From Halobacteriovoraceae bacterium (GTDB taxonomy: Bacteria; Bdellovibrionota; Bacteriovoracia; Bacteriovoracales; Bacteriovoracaceae): a stretch of DNA of 64,000 bases. This document shows positions 33,485-42,694 of the stretch, piece by piece. Position 1 is the first letter of the stretch. Each line of letters opens with the position of its first letter. The DNA is taken from positions 1 through 64,000 of the forward strand of contig JABGVH010000079.1 of NCBI GenBank assembly GCA_018646195.1, read 5' to 3'. The position numbers and the translations under genes are program-made. The notes beneath the pieces were generated by a model that saw nothing but the letters and a program-made list of their open reading frames with translations, searched no databases and had not been told where the DNA came from.

Positions 33485-34930
33485 CTATTTTTTGCAGGCC
33501 TTTGATACCAGCGAATTGTATGAGGATTTTTTCTTTTTAATTTGCAGATAATAAAGGTGCCCGCTCCCTGTTGGTACAACTATCGTTCCATCGGCAAGTT
33601 CAGTAGCCGTGCTCTTTACGGTAGAGCCTGTAACAATTCTTTTTACTAATTTTGCTTTCTTTGTAGTTATGTATATAGATCCATCGTTGGAGCCAAAGAC
33701 CAATACTTGCCCTGATAGTATAGGAGATGATTCCGCCCAACCTCCAGTAGAATAAGAGGCCTTGAATTTTCCGCCAGAGGAAAAAATATACAATTTTCCA
33801 TCATCAGAAGTCACTGCAACTTCCGATTCTCCAATGGGAAGGGGATGAGTTTCAATCCAGCCAGCCGTTTTGTAAGTATTCAGCAATTCTAATTTATCAT
33901 TAAAGAAGTAAACTTTGCCATCATCAGCGCCCACTACAATATTGCCATTTGGTAACCTGGCTGGAGAAGACCAGATCCTTCCACCAGTAGGGATAGTTTT
34001 TTCCAACTTGCCCCGACTATTCAGTAAATAGAGGTTCTTGTCGTCGCTTCCAACAATAATCTTTCCGTTCGGTAATAGAAGGGGTGTTGATTCAATAAGC
34101 GCCTTCGATTTAAATTGTTTAATTATCTTACCTCTTGAATTTATATAATATAGCCCACCATCATCTGAACCAATAATAAAGAGATTAGGATTTATAACTG
34201 TAGGGGAAGAGTCGACAGGACCTTTGGTTTTAATTTTATTTAGAATTTTTCCTTTAAGAGAGACTAAATAGATATGTCGATCTGAAGATCCAAAGACTAT
34301 TATTTTAGAATTAAGTAATTTGGGAGAGGAGGATATTTGTCCCTTTGTTTGTAGACTCCAAAGAACCTTTCCATTTTTTGAAACTCGGTAGAGCCGCCCG
34401 TCATGGGCCCCAAAGACGACACTTGAGTCAGGAAGAGCTAAAGGCCTAGACTCAATTGGTCCCGAAGCAATTAATTTCTTTGTTACAATGACTTCTAGTT
34501 CTTGATTCTCTTGTAGCGTAGAACATTTTTGAGAGGCAGCTCCTAAAGTATAGCGAGGACCCTGAATACATTCAAAAAGGTCACTTTTTATGATCTTTTT
34601 ATCTTTAAATCTGAAGGCCCCGTCATTACAGATTGAGCAAAAAGCACTGAGTTGAATACAGTTATTTTTGGTATTTTTTTTAAACTTTTGCACACATTGG
34701 TAATTTGAGAGATTACTTATCTGGGTCATCTTCCCACTTTTTTGATATCTCCACATGGTCCGGTCATTACAGGGAATACAGTCATGTGACATATGTAGGC
34801 AAAATACATTCTGATTCATTTTTACAGCGGACTTTTTTTCAAAGAGGACGGATGTGCTGGCCATTGAAAGTGCTGGAAAAAAAATCAGTGCAATTAAGCT
34901 ACTAAGAAAAATTTCGAATATCTTCTTCAT
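33485..34930 (-). CDS. Exported Cys-rich PQQ-like beta-propeller protein
   Basis: 481 residues from the ATG at 34930 (an in-frame TTG at 34939 is possible and has an AAGAG nearby). After a signal peptide ending near SMAS, two copies of a Cys module follow, C-x6-C-x2-CND ... C, at about residues 44-79 and 91-121. From ~155 to the end there are about eight ~40-residue blades of the form SSPxxLxxGxIVVGSDDGxLY, a PQQ/YxxG-type beta-propeller. No catalytic site is seen; binding or scaffold is the likely role. It overlaps glpD by 29 bases. Confidence 0.75.
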   Translation of the reverse strand: MKKIFEIFLSSLIALIFFPALSMASTSVLFEKKSAVKMNQNVFCLHMSHDCIPCNDRTMWRYQKSGKMTQISNLSNYQCVQKFKKNTKNNCIQLSAFCSICNDGAFRFKDKKIIKSDLFECIQGPRYTLGAASQKCSTLQENQELEVIVTKKLIASGPIESRPLALPDSSVVFGAHDGRLYRVSKNGKVLWSLQTKGQISSSPKLLNSKIIVFGSSDRHIYLVSLKGKILNKIKTKGPVDSSPTVINPNLFIIGSDDGGLYYINSRGKIIKQFKSKALIESTPLLLPNGKIIVGSDDKNLYLLNSRGKLEKTIPTGGRIWSSPARLPNGNIVVGADDGKVYFFNDKLELLNTYKTAGWIETHPLPIGESEVAVTSDDGKLYIFSSGGKFKASYSTGGWAESSPILSGQVLVFGSNDGSIYITTKKAKLVKRIVTGSTVKSTATELADGTIVVPTGSGHLYYLQIKKKKSSYNSLVSKACKK

Positions 34931-36317
34931 CAATTTCAAAATGCTCTTTTAGTAAGGGGAGTAGATTTATAAAAAAATCATCAAAACAAACTGATTGTTT
35001 CCAATGACTTTTGCCAGGGACTCCTAATCTCCTCACAACGAGGTCGTGGAAAGTCTTCACTTTTTCATTTTCTAAAATTCCATTTATTACTTCAGTTCCG
35101 ATTTCATCATTTTTACCTTGAAGGGCATACTTTTTTTGCCGAAGGGGTCTTTTTGTAAGATTTGAATTATAGCTAAACCCTTTTTTAAGCACTAGATTTC
35201 TAGTAATCTCTTGGCCCATAACTCTGAAGGTTGTGTATTTTCCACCAACGATCGAGTAAATATTTGAAAGGGGTCTAAAAACCTTATGATCTCTAGTTGT
35301 CTTACCTAAATTACTCGAGCTATCTTCTTTGACCAAGGGACGGACGCCTGCAAAAGAGGAAAGGATATCTTTTTCAGCAAGTAAAACATTTGGAAAATAC
35401 TGCTTAAGGCATGACAGAAGGTAATCTATTTCGCTTTGTTTTGGTTTCATATCAAAATAATCTTCTTCTGGTAAAACTTCAGTTGTTCCGACAAGCACTT
35501 TGTTATCGTGAGGAATTACAAATATCACTCGATCGTCTTTTGTATTGAGAACCATTGGACAATCGATGGGCAGCTTATTTTTATCAAACCATAAGTGACT
35601 TCCCTTTGAAGGGAGTAAGCAGTCTTTCCAGTCAAATAAGTCAATTTTCCCCAAGACTTGATCGGTAAAAGGTCCCAGTGCAAAGACAATATCTTTTGCA
35701 ATAACTTGCCATTCCTTGGCATTCATTTCGTCTCTAAGTGTACAAATCAAATTACTTCCGTCTTTTTTTACATCTACCAACGCAGTATAGTTAAGTGCCT
35801 CAACGACAGGATTTCTTAAGGCATCGAACAAAACTTCTAGGCCAAGTTGGGCATCATCAATAATTGCATCATAATAAACCCCCGCTCCTTTGAGACCAGC
35901 TTGCTGAATCTTAGGGAGGGCCTCGATGACCTGATTTTTATTCTTTATTTTATGCGGAGAGTTTTGATAACCAGAAAGAAAATCGTATAAGGCCAATCCT
36001 GAGCGAATCATCCAGAGAGGGCGTTTAGATTCTTTATAAATAGGAAGGTAAAACGCCTTCTCCTGACATAGATGGGGCGCTAAACTTAACCAAAGGTTTT
36101 TTTCGTGTAGCGCTTCCCAAACTAAAGCGAAGTCTAAGTTTTCGAGATAGCGAATCCCCCCATGGAGCATTTTGGAGCTGGATTGACTGGTTTGTGATGA
36201 GAAGTCTTTTTTTTCAATTAGCAGCGTAGAGATATTATGCATAGAGAGGTCACGAAAAATTCCGATTCCAACAATGCCTCCACCTACAACTAAAACATCG
36301 ACAGTTTTAAGAGACAA
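34902..36317 (-). CDS. glpD: FAD-dependent glycerol-3-phosphate dehydrogenase
   Basis: 471-residue flavoenzyme that oxidises glycerol-3-phosphate to dihydroxyacetone phosphate at the membrane. The FAD motif VVGGGIVGIGIFRD is at the N-terminus, and the GlpD signatures SSKMLHGGIRYLE, VFALGPFTD, IPHDNKVLVGTTE and SIVGGKYTTFR are present. It is about 30 residues shorter than E. coli GlpD at the C-terminus. It directly follows the acidic YbjQ-like gene (1-base gap). No glycerol kinase or transporter gene is nearby. Confidence 0.92.
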   Translation of the reverse strand: MSLKTVDVLVVGGGIVGIGIFRDLSMHNISTLLIEKKDFSSQTSQSSSKMLHGGIRYLENLDFALVWEALHEKNLWLSLAPHLCQEKAFYLPIYKESKRPLWMIRSGLALYDFLSGYQNSPHKIKNKNQVIEALPKIQQAGLKGAGVYYDAIIDDAQLGLEVLFDALRNPVVEALNYTALVDVKKDGSNLICTLRDEMNAKEWQVIAKDIVFALGPFTDQVLGKIDLFDWKDCLLPSKGSHLWFDKNKLPIDCPMVLNTKDDRVIFVIPHDNKVLVGTTEVLPEEDYFDMKPKQSEIDYLLSCLKQYFPNVLLAEKDILSSFAGVRPLVKEDSSSNLGKTTRDHKVFRPLSNIYSIVGGKYTTFRVMGQEITRNLVLKKGFSYNSNLTKRPLRQKKYALQGKNDEIGTEVINGILENEKVKTFHDLVVRRLGVPGKSHWKQSVCFDDFFINLLPLLKEHFEIDEEDIRNFS

Positions 36318-36318
36318 T

Positions 36319-37974
36319 TTAAAAATCTCCCTGACCTACTACCCAAACAATATTTCCCGTACAGGTAACTTTATATTGTCCAACTTTCTTGCCTTCAGAA
36401 TGGTTTAGTAGTGGAGTTAGTTGATAAGTAATACCTACAACAGCATTGCCCTGCCTTTTAAAGGCCATGGTTCTCAATTCCTCAGCTAGGTCTTGATATA
36501 TTTCAATCAGGCCCATACCATAGGTAGAGACCAGACGGTGGCCATCATCATCTTCTTGATGAAGATGTTGGGTAAGCCCCATATCTTCACTTTTAATTTC
36601 GTCTTCCATTTTTTTAGAGAGATGCATTCGCTCTAATTCATCTTCATCTACAATTGTATGTTCTGTGGCCAACCCTATATAGTTTTGAATTATATAACCT
36701 TCAAGGCTTGGGGTAGTGGTTAGAATTATTGATTCGAGTTCTATTTGCTTTTCCTCTATAACAAGTGCCTCTTTTTGATTTTGTTTGAGGTTTTCCTTAT
36801 TAATGAGACCTTTCTGATCACCTTCATAAGCCTTTGAGGGATGTAATTCCTCTGAGAGACCCAATAGGACTTCCACTTCAAATCGCCTAATCCTATGCGC
36901 CAGGTATATGGCAGAATACTCACTAATTTGTGAAATAAGTATGCAACCATTAGCTAATGCTTTTTCCATTTCGGCTTCATTCTCGTCGGTAACAAGGCCG
37001 TGCTCTCTCAATATTATTAAGATATCTTCGGAGTCTTCTAAATATTTAATTCCTTTTATGATAACACTAAATGGTGGGTTGCCTCCCAGCGCCATCGAAC
37101 CGTAAGAAATACTTTCGCCAAATTCCTTTAGGTCTTTAAAATTTTCTCGCGAAGCAGAACTGACCGCTTGGGGAGCGGGGCTTTCTTCTACTTTCGCAAT
37201 GGGGATTAAGGTCTCGGCCAACTCTTGATTTTGGTCACCCTGTGTTGCCTCTACGACTTCTTCCTCAATTGGCTGGATCTCTGTATCGCTTTCTTCAAAT
37301 GCCGTAACTTGCTCTTCTTCCTCTTCTATTGCCTCAAACTCTTCTTCTGGTGCTGTAAAATCATCATCGGATGTGTCTAACGGCTGATCTTCTTCAAAGG
37401 ATTCAGAGTCGAAGGAATCGCTCTGCATATTCTGATCGAGGGGTGATTCCTCAGCTATATCTTCACTTTCTTCTGCAAATTCTTCGGCCAACTCCATTGT
37501 CTCACTTTCATCAATTGCTTCCGGTTCCTCAACGTCACCAAAACTAGACTCGCCCAGGCTTTCTTCGGAACTTTCATCTTCTTCGGTTTCTTCATCGCCA
37601 AAGGACATATCTGGTTCGGTGGCCTCGAATGAATCTGTCTCAGCCTCAGTTTCAAGTTCTGAATCATCTTGTGAGTCATCTAATGTAGGAAAACTGTCTT
37701 CCACATCTGTATTTTCATCGAATGCTTCTTCTGGGAGTTCGGGAGTTTTATCAAAGGGAGGAGGGTCCGATTCTTCCTCTGTTTCTTCTTCATCTATCGC
37801 AAAGCTGTCTTCTGAATCTTCGAGGTCATTAAGTTCTGCTAAGGCCTGATCTTCACCATCGGCAGAGTTTCCATCTAGTTGAGCATCAAGATCGGGGTCA
37901 TTTTGGTGTAGGAATTCGCCTAAGTCTTCCAGGCTAGTTAAATCTCCTGCATCGTCATTGTCATCTTCACTCAT
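36319..37974 (-). CDS. Very acidic disordered protein with a C-terminal YbjQ-like domain
   Basis: 551 residues in three parts. Residues ~1-250 are Glu/Asp/Ser-rich and disordered. Residues ~275-390 form a domain unknown to me (FSVIIKGIKYLEDSEDILI, CILISQISEYSAIYLAHRI). Residues ~410-551 follow the YbjQ/UPF0145 pattern: IILTTTPSLEGYIIQNYIGL, then GNAVVGITYQL and the strand KVTCTGNIVWVV. YbjQ proteins are small pentameric domains of unknown function, and a fusion to a long acidic tail is uncommon. It sits between glpD (1-base gap) and secA (21-base gap). Function unknown. Confidence 0.65.
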   Translation of the reverse strand: MSEDDNDDAGDLTSLEDLGEFLHQNDPDLDAQLDGNSADGEDQALAELNDLEDSEDSFAIDEEETEEESDPPPFDKTPELPEEAFDENTDVEDSFPTLDDSQDDSELETEAETDSFEATEPDMSFGDEETEEDESSEESLGESSFGDVEEPEAIDESETMELAEEFAEESEDIAEESPLDQNMQSDSFDSESFEEDQPLDTSDDDFTAPEEEFEAIEEEEEQVTAFEESDTEIQPIEEEVVEATQGDQNQELAETLIPIAKVEESPAPQAVSSASRENFKDLKEFGESISYGSMALGGNPPFSVIIKGIKYLEDSEDILIILREHGLVTDENEAEMEKALANGCILISQISEYSAIYLAHRIRRFEVEVLLGLSEELHPSKAYEGDQKGLINKENLKQNQKEALVIEEKQIELESIILTTTPSLEGYIIQNYIGLATEHTIVDEDELERMHLSKKMEDEIKSEDMGLTQHLHQEDDDGHRLVSTYGMGLIEIYQDLAEELRTMAFKRQGNAVVGITYQLTPLLNHSEGKKVGQYKVTCTGNIVWVVGQGDF

Positions 37975-37995
37975 AGAGCTCCACTTTGCTAGTCT

Positions 37996-40536
37996 CTAAC
38001 CTCCGTGGCAGTGCTTAAACTTTTTACCAGAGCCACATGGACAAGCATCATTCCGACCGACTTTATTACTCGATCTTTTTACAGGTGCAGGACCGGCCTC
38101 GGAAGTATCTTGGGCCCTTTTATGCGCAGCTAATTGCGCCTCTAATTGGTCTTGCTGGCGGCGCTTGAGTTCTTCAACCTCTGCCTCTGTGTATAATTGT
38201 ACACTGAAAATATTGTGTATGATTGCCTTTTTTATCTCGACGCGCATATTTTCAAAAAGGTTGAACGATTCAGACTTGTATTCGTTTAGCGGATCTTTTT
38301 GAGCATAGGCCCTTAAGTTAATTCCTTCTTTAAGATGATCCATTGAAAGCAGGTGATCTTTCCAAAATTGGTCAAATATCGACAATAGAATTTCTCGCAC
38401 AGCTAATTTTACTTGTTCAGGCTCATAGGTGGAAAAATTCTTCTTGATCAACTCTTTTGCCTCAGCGGCAAAGTATTGCTCGATTACCCCATCGTACTTT
38501 TGAGAACATTCCAATGCTGTGACTTTAAGGTCCGAGCTAAAGGTTGTTTTAAAACTATTGTTGAGCTCATCCCAAGGCCATGAATCAAGTGGAACCTTTC
38601 TTTGCGGCCTATTGGCATCAACTAAAAAGGCTGACACATCCTCAATCATGTCGTCGACGAAATCTAAATTAGCTTGATCGCTCAGAATTTCGCGCCGAAT
38701 ACGATATATGACACGTCTTTGCTCATTCATAACGTCATCATAATCCAATAAGTGCTTTCTAATTTCAAAGTTATGGCCTTCAACTTTTTTCTGGGCCTTA
38801 GCTATAGCATTAGAAATCATTTTATGTTCGATAGGCTCATCTTCTTCCATGCCTAATGTATTCATAAACTTCTTTATTCTATCGGAGCCAAAAATTCTCA
38901 TTAGATCATCTTCTAGAGATAAGAAGAATTTCGACCGTCCTGGATCACCCTGCCTGCCTGAACGCCCTCGAAGCTGGTTATCGATTCTTCGAGATTCGTG
39001 CCGTTCAGTTCCTAAGATGAAGAGTCCACCAGCTTCTAACACTCCGTCACCAAGCTTAATGTCGGTACCACGGCCGGCCATATTGGTGGCAATCGTAACA
39101 GCACCTTTCTGTCCGGCATTTTGAATAATCTGTGCTTCCCGTTCGTGTTGTTTTGCATTTAAGACTTCATGGGGGACTTTTGCCTTGTTTAGAGCTTGCG
39201 ATAAACCTTCAGAGCTATCAATTGAGATGGTGCCCACCAGTACTGGTTGACCCTCTTTATGCCGTTCTCCAATTAATTTCGCGACAGCTCGGTATTTTGC
39301 TTCGGTATTTTTATAAATGACGTCTGCCTCATCTGCTCTAGCAAGAGGAACATTCGTCGGTATTACTGTGACATCTAAATTATAAATTTTTCTAAACTCT
39401 TCTGCCTCAGTGTCGACAGTACCAGTCATTCCAGCTAACTTATCGTAAAGCTTAAAGTAGTTTTGAAAAGTTATCGAAGCAAGAGTCTGATTTTCCGATT
39501 TTACCGGGACCCCTTCCTTCGCTTCGACAGATTGGTGTAGACCATCAGACCAACGTGAGCCTTCTTTTAGTCTTCCTGTAAACTCGTCGACGATAATAAC
39601 TTGTCCTTCTTTAACAACATAATCAACATCTCTCTTGAAAAGCTGATGGGCCTTTAGTGATTGGTTGAGGTGGTGAAGAAGCTCACTATTTTGGACATTG
39701 AAAAGATTATCTATTTTAAGGAGTTCTTGAAGGCGGTTTATTCCCTCGTCGGTGTAAGTAGTAGATCGGGATTTCTCGTCAACAGTGAAGTGCTTAATTT
39801 TTTCAAGCTGAGGAATAATCTTATTGGCAACTCCATAGAGACTTGTATCACCTTCACTTGGCCCTGAAATGAGGAGAGGTGTTCGAGCCTCATCAATTAG
39901 AATTGAATCGACCTCATCGACGATACAATAGTGATGGGCCCTTTGAACATAATCGTCCAAGTCAAATTTCATATTGTCTCTGAGGTAATCAAAGGCAAAT
40001 TCATTATTTGTTCCGTAGGTAATATCAGAATCGTAGGCTTTCTGGCGCTCTTCATCGTCCATATCGCCTAGAATACAACCGACGGTTAGTCCCATCCAAT
40101 TGTAGATAGTTCCCATCCATTCAGCATCTCGAGAGGCAAGGTAATCGTTGACTGTCACACAGTGAGCACCCTTTCCTTCAAGAGCAATTAAATAAAGGGG
40201 GAGTGTGGCACATAGGGTTTTACCTTCACCAGTTTTCATCTCAGCAATTCGACCGCCAACAAGGGTAATTGCGCCCATCAATTGAACATCAAAATGCCTC
40301 ATTTTGAGGGTTCTTACTGATGCCTCTCTAATCGTCGCAAATGCCTCGGGCATAATTTGATCAATGGTTGAGCCATTCTTTAGCATTTCTTTAAATTTTG
40401 GTGTTTGTGCCTTAAGCTCTTCGTCTGATAATCCCTGAATTTTTTCTTCTAGGGAATTGATAAGCTTAATGATGGGCTTCATTTTTTTAATATCACGGTC
40501 GTGTTTAGTTCCAAAGATGGACTTAAAGGGATTCAT
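37996..40536 (-). CDS. secA: Preprotein translocase ATPase SecA
   Basis: 846-residue motor of the Sec export pathway. Walker A is MKTGEGKTL (100-108), the DEAD-like box is [12 protein letters not shown], and the preprotein cross-linking, helical scaffold ([30 protein letters not shown]) and zinc-binding SEC-C tail ([15 protein letters not shown]) are all recognisable. Length is normal for a single SecA. It lies 12 bases after the LytM peptidase gene. Confidence 0.97.
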   Translation of the reverse strand: MNPFKSIFGTKHDRDIKKMKPIIKLINSLEEKIQGLSDEELKAQTPKFKEMLKNGSTIDQIMPEAFATIREASVRTLKMRHFDVQLMGAITLVGGRIAEMKTGEGKTLCATLPLYLIALEGKGAHCVTVNDYLASRDAEWMGTIYNWMGLTVGCILGDMDDEERQKAYDSDITYGTNNEFAFDYLRDNMKFDLDDYVQRAHHYCIVDEVDSILIDEARTPLLISGPSEGDTSLYGVANKIIPQLEKIKHFTVDEKSRSTTYTDEGINRLQELLKIDNLFNVQNSELLHHLNQSLKAHQLFKRDVDYVVKEGQVIIVDEFTGRLKEGSRWSDGLHQSVEAKEGVPVKSENQTLASITFQNYFKLYDKLAGMTGTVDTEAEEFRKIYNLDVTVIPTNVPLARADEADVIYKNTEAKYRAVAKLIGERHKEGQPVLVGTISIDSSEGLSQALNKAKVPHEVLNAKQHEREAQIIQNAGQKGAVTIATNMAGRGTDIKLGDGVLEAGGLFILGTERHESRRIDNQLRGRSGRQGDPGRSKFFLSLEDDLMRIFGSDRIKKFMNTLGMEEDEPIEHKMISNAIAKAQKKVEGHNFEIRKHLLDYDDVMNEQRRVIYRIRREILSDQANLDFVDDMIEDVSAFLVDANRPQRKVPLDSWPWDELNNSFKTTFSSDLKVTALECSQKYDGVIEQYFAAEAKELIKKNFSTYEPEQVKLAVREILLSIFDQFWKDHLLSMDHLKEGINLRAYAQKDPLNEYKSESFNLFENMRVEIKKAIIHNIFSVQLYTEAEVEELKRRQQDQLEAQLAAHKRAQDTSEAGPAPVKRSSNKVGRNDACPCGSGKKFKHCHGG

Positions 40537-40548
40537 ATTTTATTTCTC

Positions 40549-41658
40549 CTAATCTAATACGTAATAGAGGGGATCAACAGGAGTACCATTCACCCGAATT
40601 TCATAATGGAGGTGTGGTCCTGTTGAAGAGCCGGTGTTGCCGATACGAGCGATAAAATCACCCCTTCTTACTCGGCGTCCTTTTTTAGTATGAAGTCTTT
40701 TGGCATGGGCATAAAAGGTTTCTACTCCATAGCCATGATCAATGTGTACAAATTTTCCAAAACCTGGTTTTGTTCCAGCATAAAGCACAATACCATCTGC
40801 AGAGGCCACGATAGGGGTACCTGTTCGCGCACCTATATCAATACCTTCATGCATTCTAAGTCTTCGGGAGGTTGGGCTTATTCTTGGACCGTAATAACTA
40901 GTTATCCAACCTTTCGTCGGCAACAGAGTTGGGGTTGATTTTAAATAGGAGTCCTTATCAAGAAGGAATTGATCCAATTCGTGGATATCGACTTCAAGAT
41001 TTTTGACGAATGATTTTACTTTATTAAACATATAGTCAAACTTTGCGTACTGCCCAGCTAAACCGAAACTTTGCTTAGTTAATTCAGACCACTCTTTTGT
41101 ATAGACATAACCAGTTTGCAGGCCAAAGGTAGTCGCTATTTTTTGTTCGTAGAGATTTTTTAGTTTTTTATAGGCCTCTTTAGATTCAATATTTTTTAGG
41201 TCGTCTAAATTTTCGAAGAGAATATTAGATGGGGAAGGACTTTGATTGATAAAGCCACCTTTTGGTATTTCTTTATCGTTCTCTTTAGTCTCATTAATTG
41301 GAATTTTTTCTTCTTTCTTTTCTTTAATCTCACGAGTCATATCGATTTGTTCAATACCTGTAATAATTCTTAATTTTTTCTCAAAGGTATGAATACGCTC
41401 AATATCTTCTGTTAGTGCATTTATCTTCATATGAAAGAGTTGAATTTGCTCTTTTAATTGGCGGTTTTCTATTGAAAGGTGTTTGTTTTCATTAATTTGC
41501 TGCAGAATTTTATAATAGTCATAACTAAGAATAGAAAATAAAACGAGTGACACTACTCCTAAAAATACCAGAGCATGAAAAATTACCCGTGGAATTCTGA
41601 AGGACTTAACGCCTTTTTCCCTTTCGGGAACTATCATTATCGTGAAATACCGATCCAA
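40549..41658 (-). CDS. LytM/M23-family metallopeptidase, membrane-anchored
   Basis: 369 residues. A membrane segment at about 29-48 is followed by a coiled coil (~50-95), a Lys/Glu linker and a C-terminal M23 domain. The zinc site is complete: HEGIDIG with the HxxxD pair, and HLHYEIR near the end; HIDHGYG carries the further catalytic His. This is the type of cell-wall hydrolase that trims peptidoglycan during division or predation. Intact residues argue for an active enzyme rather than an EnvC-type activator. It sits between PP2C (67-base gap) and secA. Confidence 0.88.
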   Translation of the reverse strand: MDRYFTIMIVPEREKGVKSFRIPRVIFHALVFLGVVSLVLFSILSYDYYKILQQINENKHLSIENRQLKEQIQLFHMKINALTEDIERIHTFEKKLRIITGIEQIDMTREIKEKKEEKIPINETKENDKEIPKGGFINQSPSPSNILFENLDDLKNIESKEAYKKLKNLYEQKIATTFGLQTGYVYTKEWSELTKQSFGLAGQYAKFDYMFNKVKSFVKNLEVDIHELDQFLLDKDSYLKSTPTLLPTKGWITSYYGPRISPTSRRLRMHEGIDIGARTGTPIVASADGIVLYAGTKPGFGKFVHIDHGYGVETFYAHAKRLHTKKGRRVRRGDFIARIGNTGSSTGPHLHYEIRVNGTPVDPLYYVLD

Positions 41659-41725
41659 TGCACTACTCCAAACTTAAGCAACTAATCTTAAGATTTTAAG
41701 GAGATATTGTCTATGCTGCGAAGGG

Positions 41726-42469
41726 TTACCTGGCGACAACTATAATGACGGAAATATTGTCATTTCCTCCATTGTCATTGGCCTGTTTAATAAGCGCATC
41801 AACTGCTTGGTCAACTTGCTGTTGGGTCGCTGCGCTAGGTTCTGGAATATGTTTATTGAGAATAAAAAGTATATCGGGGTCAGAAACTTTTCCATGAAGA
41901 CCATCAGAGCAGGTTAAGAAAATATCGTTCCGGCTGACTTTATAGGTAAAAACATCGACTTCAATATCCGATTCAAAGCCAACGGTTCTGACTAAAACAT
42001 TTTTCTGTGGATCCTGTTTGGCCTGTAGGCGATCGTAAATGCCTAAGTTGAGCTTTTCTTGCACAAGTGAATGATCTTTAGATAATTGAAAGAGACGATT
42101 ATTATTGACCATATAGCCTCGTGAATCACCGACATTTGCCAAGTATAAATTTGCCCCACGAAAAAGCATTTGGACTACTGTGGTCCCCATCCCAACTAGG
42201 TTTGGGTCTTTTTCGCCGCGCTCTTTTATACTGTTATTGGCAAAATTAACCGATTCTTTAGAGAGTTCTACTGGGCCTTTTTCAATATTTTTGATTAGGT
42301 AATCAGGGATAAATTCGACAGCCATTCCAGAGGCAATATCTCCACCATTATGACCGCCCATCCCATCTGCAACAATAAAAAAATTGCGCTCTTTATTCAA
42401 GTAGATCGAGTCCTGATTGGTTTTTCGTTTTTGGCCGATATCGGTCTTGCCGGAGGAAACTAATCCCAT
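41726..42469 (-). CDS. PP2C-type serine/threonine protein phosphatase
   Basis: 247-residue metal-dependent phosphatase. All PP2C motifs are visible: KRKTNQDSIY, FIVADGMGGHNGGDIAS, LANVGDSRGYM, TCSDGLHGKV and GGNDNISVI, carrying the metal-binding Asp residues. No membrane or sensor domain is present, so it is probably cytosolic. It is divergent from the PrkA kinase gene with 225 bases between starts, which hints that the two may act on related substrates. AAAGGAAAG precedes the ATG and a promoter lies at 42499-42527. Confidence 0.9.
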   Translation of the reverse strand: MGLVSSGKTDIGQKRKTNQDSIYLNKERNFFIVADGMGGHNGGDIASGMAVEFIPDYLIKNIEKGPVELSKESVNFANNSIKERGEKDPNLVGMGTTVVQMLFRGANLYLANVGDSRGYMVNNNRLFQLSKDHSLVQEKLNLGIYDRLQAKQDPQKNVLVRTVGFESDIEVDVFTYKVSRNDIFLTCSDGLHGKVSDPDILFILNKHIPEPSAATQQQVDQAVDALIKQANDNGGNDNISVIIVVAR

Positions 42470-42498
42470 TTTCTTTCCTTTAAAGTTTTCTTTTTATT

Positions 42499-42527
42499 AT
42501 TCTCCATTTACCTAAAATTTTTGTCAA
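42499..42527 (-). promoter_or_regulatory. Promoter of the PP2C gene
   Basis: On the minus strand, perfect TTGACA (42527-42522), a 17-base spacer and GAGAAT (42504-42499, 4 of 6) precede the phosphatase gene by about 30 bases. The weak -10 suggests a regulated or moderate promoter. Confidence 0.45.
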
Positions 42528-42638
42528 TTAAGAAAGTTATAGCCGGGCATAATTGTCGGGTATCGAAATGACTAAAGTCCCCTTGTAAATATTCCATGGG
42601 GTGGCGTATAGTTCTTTAAATGCCCGCTTCAATCTGGG

Positions 42639-42644
42639 TATAAT
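42639..42644 (+). promoter_or_regulatory. -10 element (TATAAT) of the prkA operon
   Basis: A perfect TATAAT preceded by GGG sits 50 bases before the prkA start. The region 17-18 bases upstream (TTTAAA) is a poor -35, so an activator or alternative sigma factor may be needed. Predicted start is about 42651. Confidence 0.45.
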
Positions 42645-42656
42645 AGAAGATAACAA

Positions 42657-42670
42657 CTCGGGCCCCCGAG
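42657..42670 (+). promoter_or_regulatory. GC-rich hairpin near the 5' end of the prkA leader
   Basis: CTCGGGCCCCCGAG is a near-palindrome that folds as a 5-base stem with a GCCC loop. It begins only ~6 bases after the predicted transcript start and lies ahead of the GGACGGAAG ribosome region. Such a 5'-end stem can protect mRNA from decay, or the DNA palindrome could be an operator. Confidence 0.35.
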
Positions 42671-42694
42671 GCCTCTTTCAAGGACGGAAGAATC

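Noticed and set aside
37455-37849. Ser- and Lys-rich frames opposite to or overlapping the acidic protein
   Set aside because: They arise from GAA/GAT-rich codons read in other frames, with no start signals.
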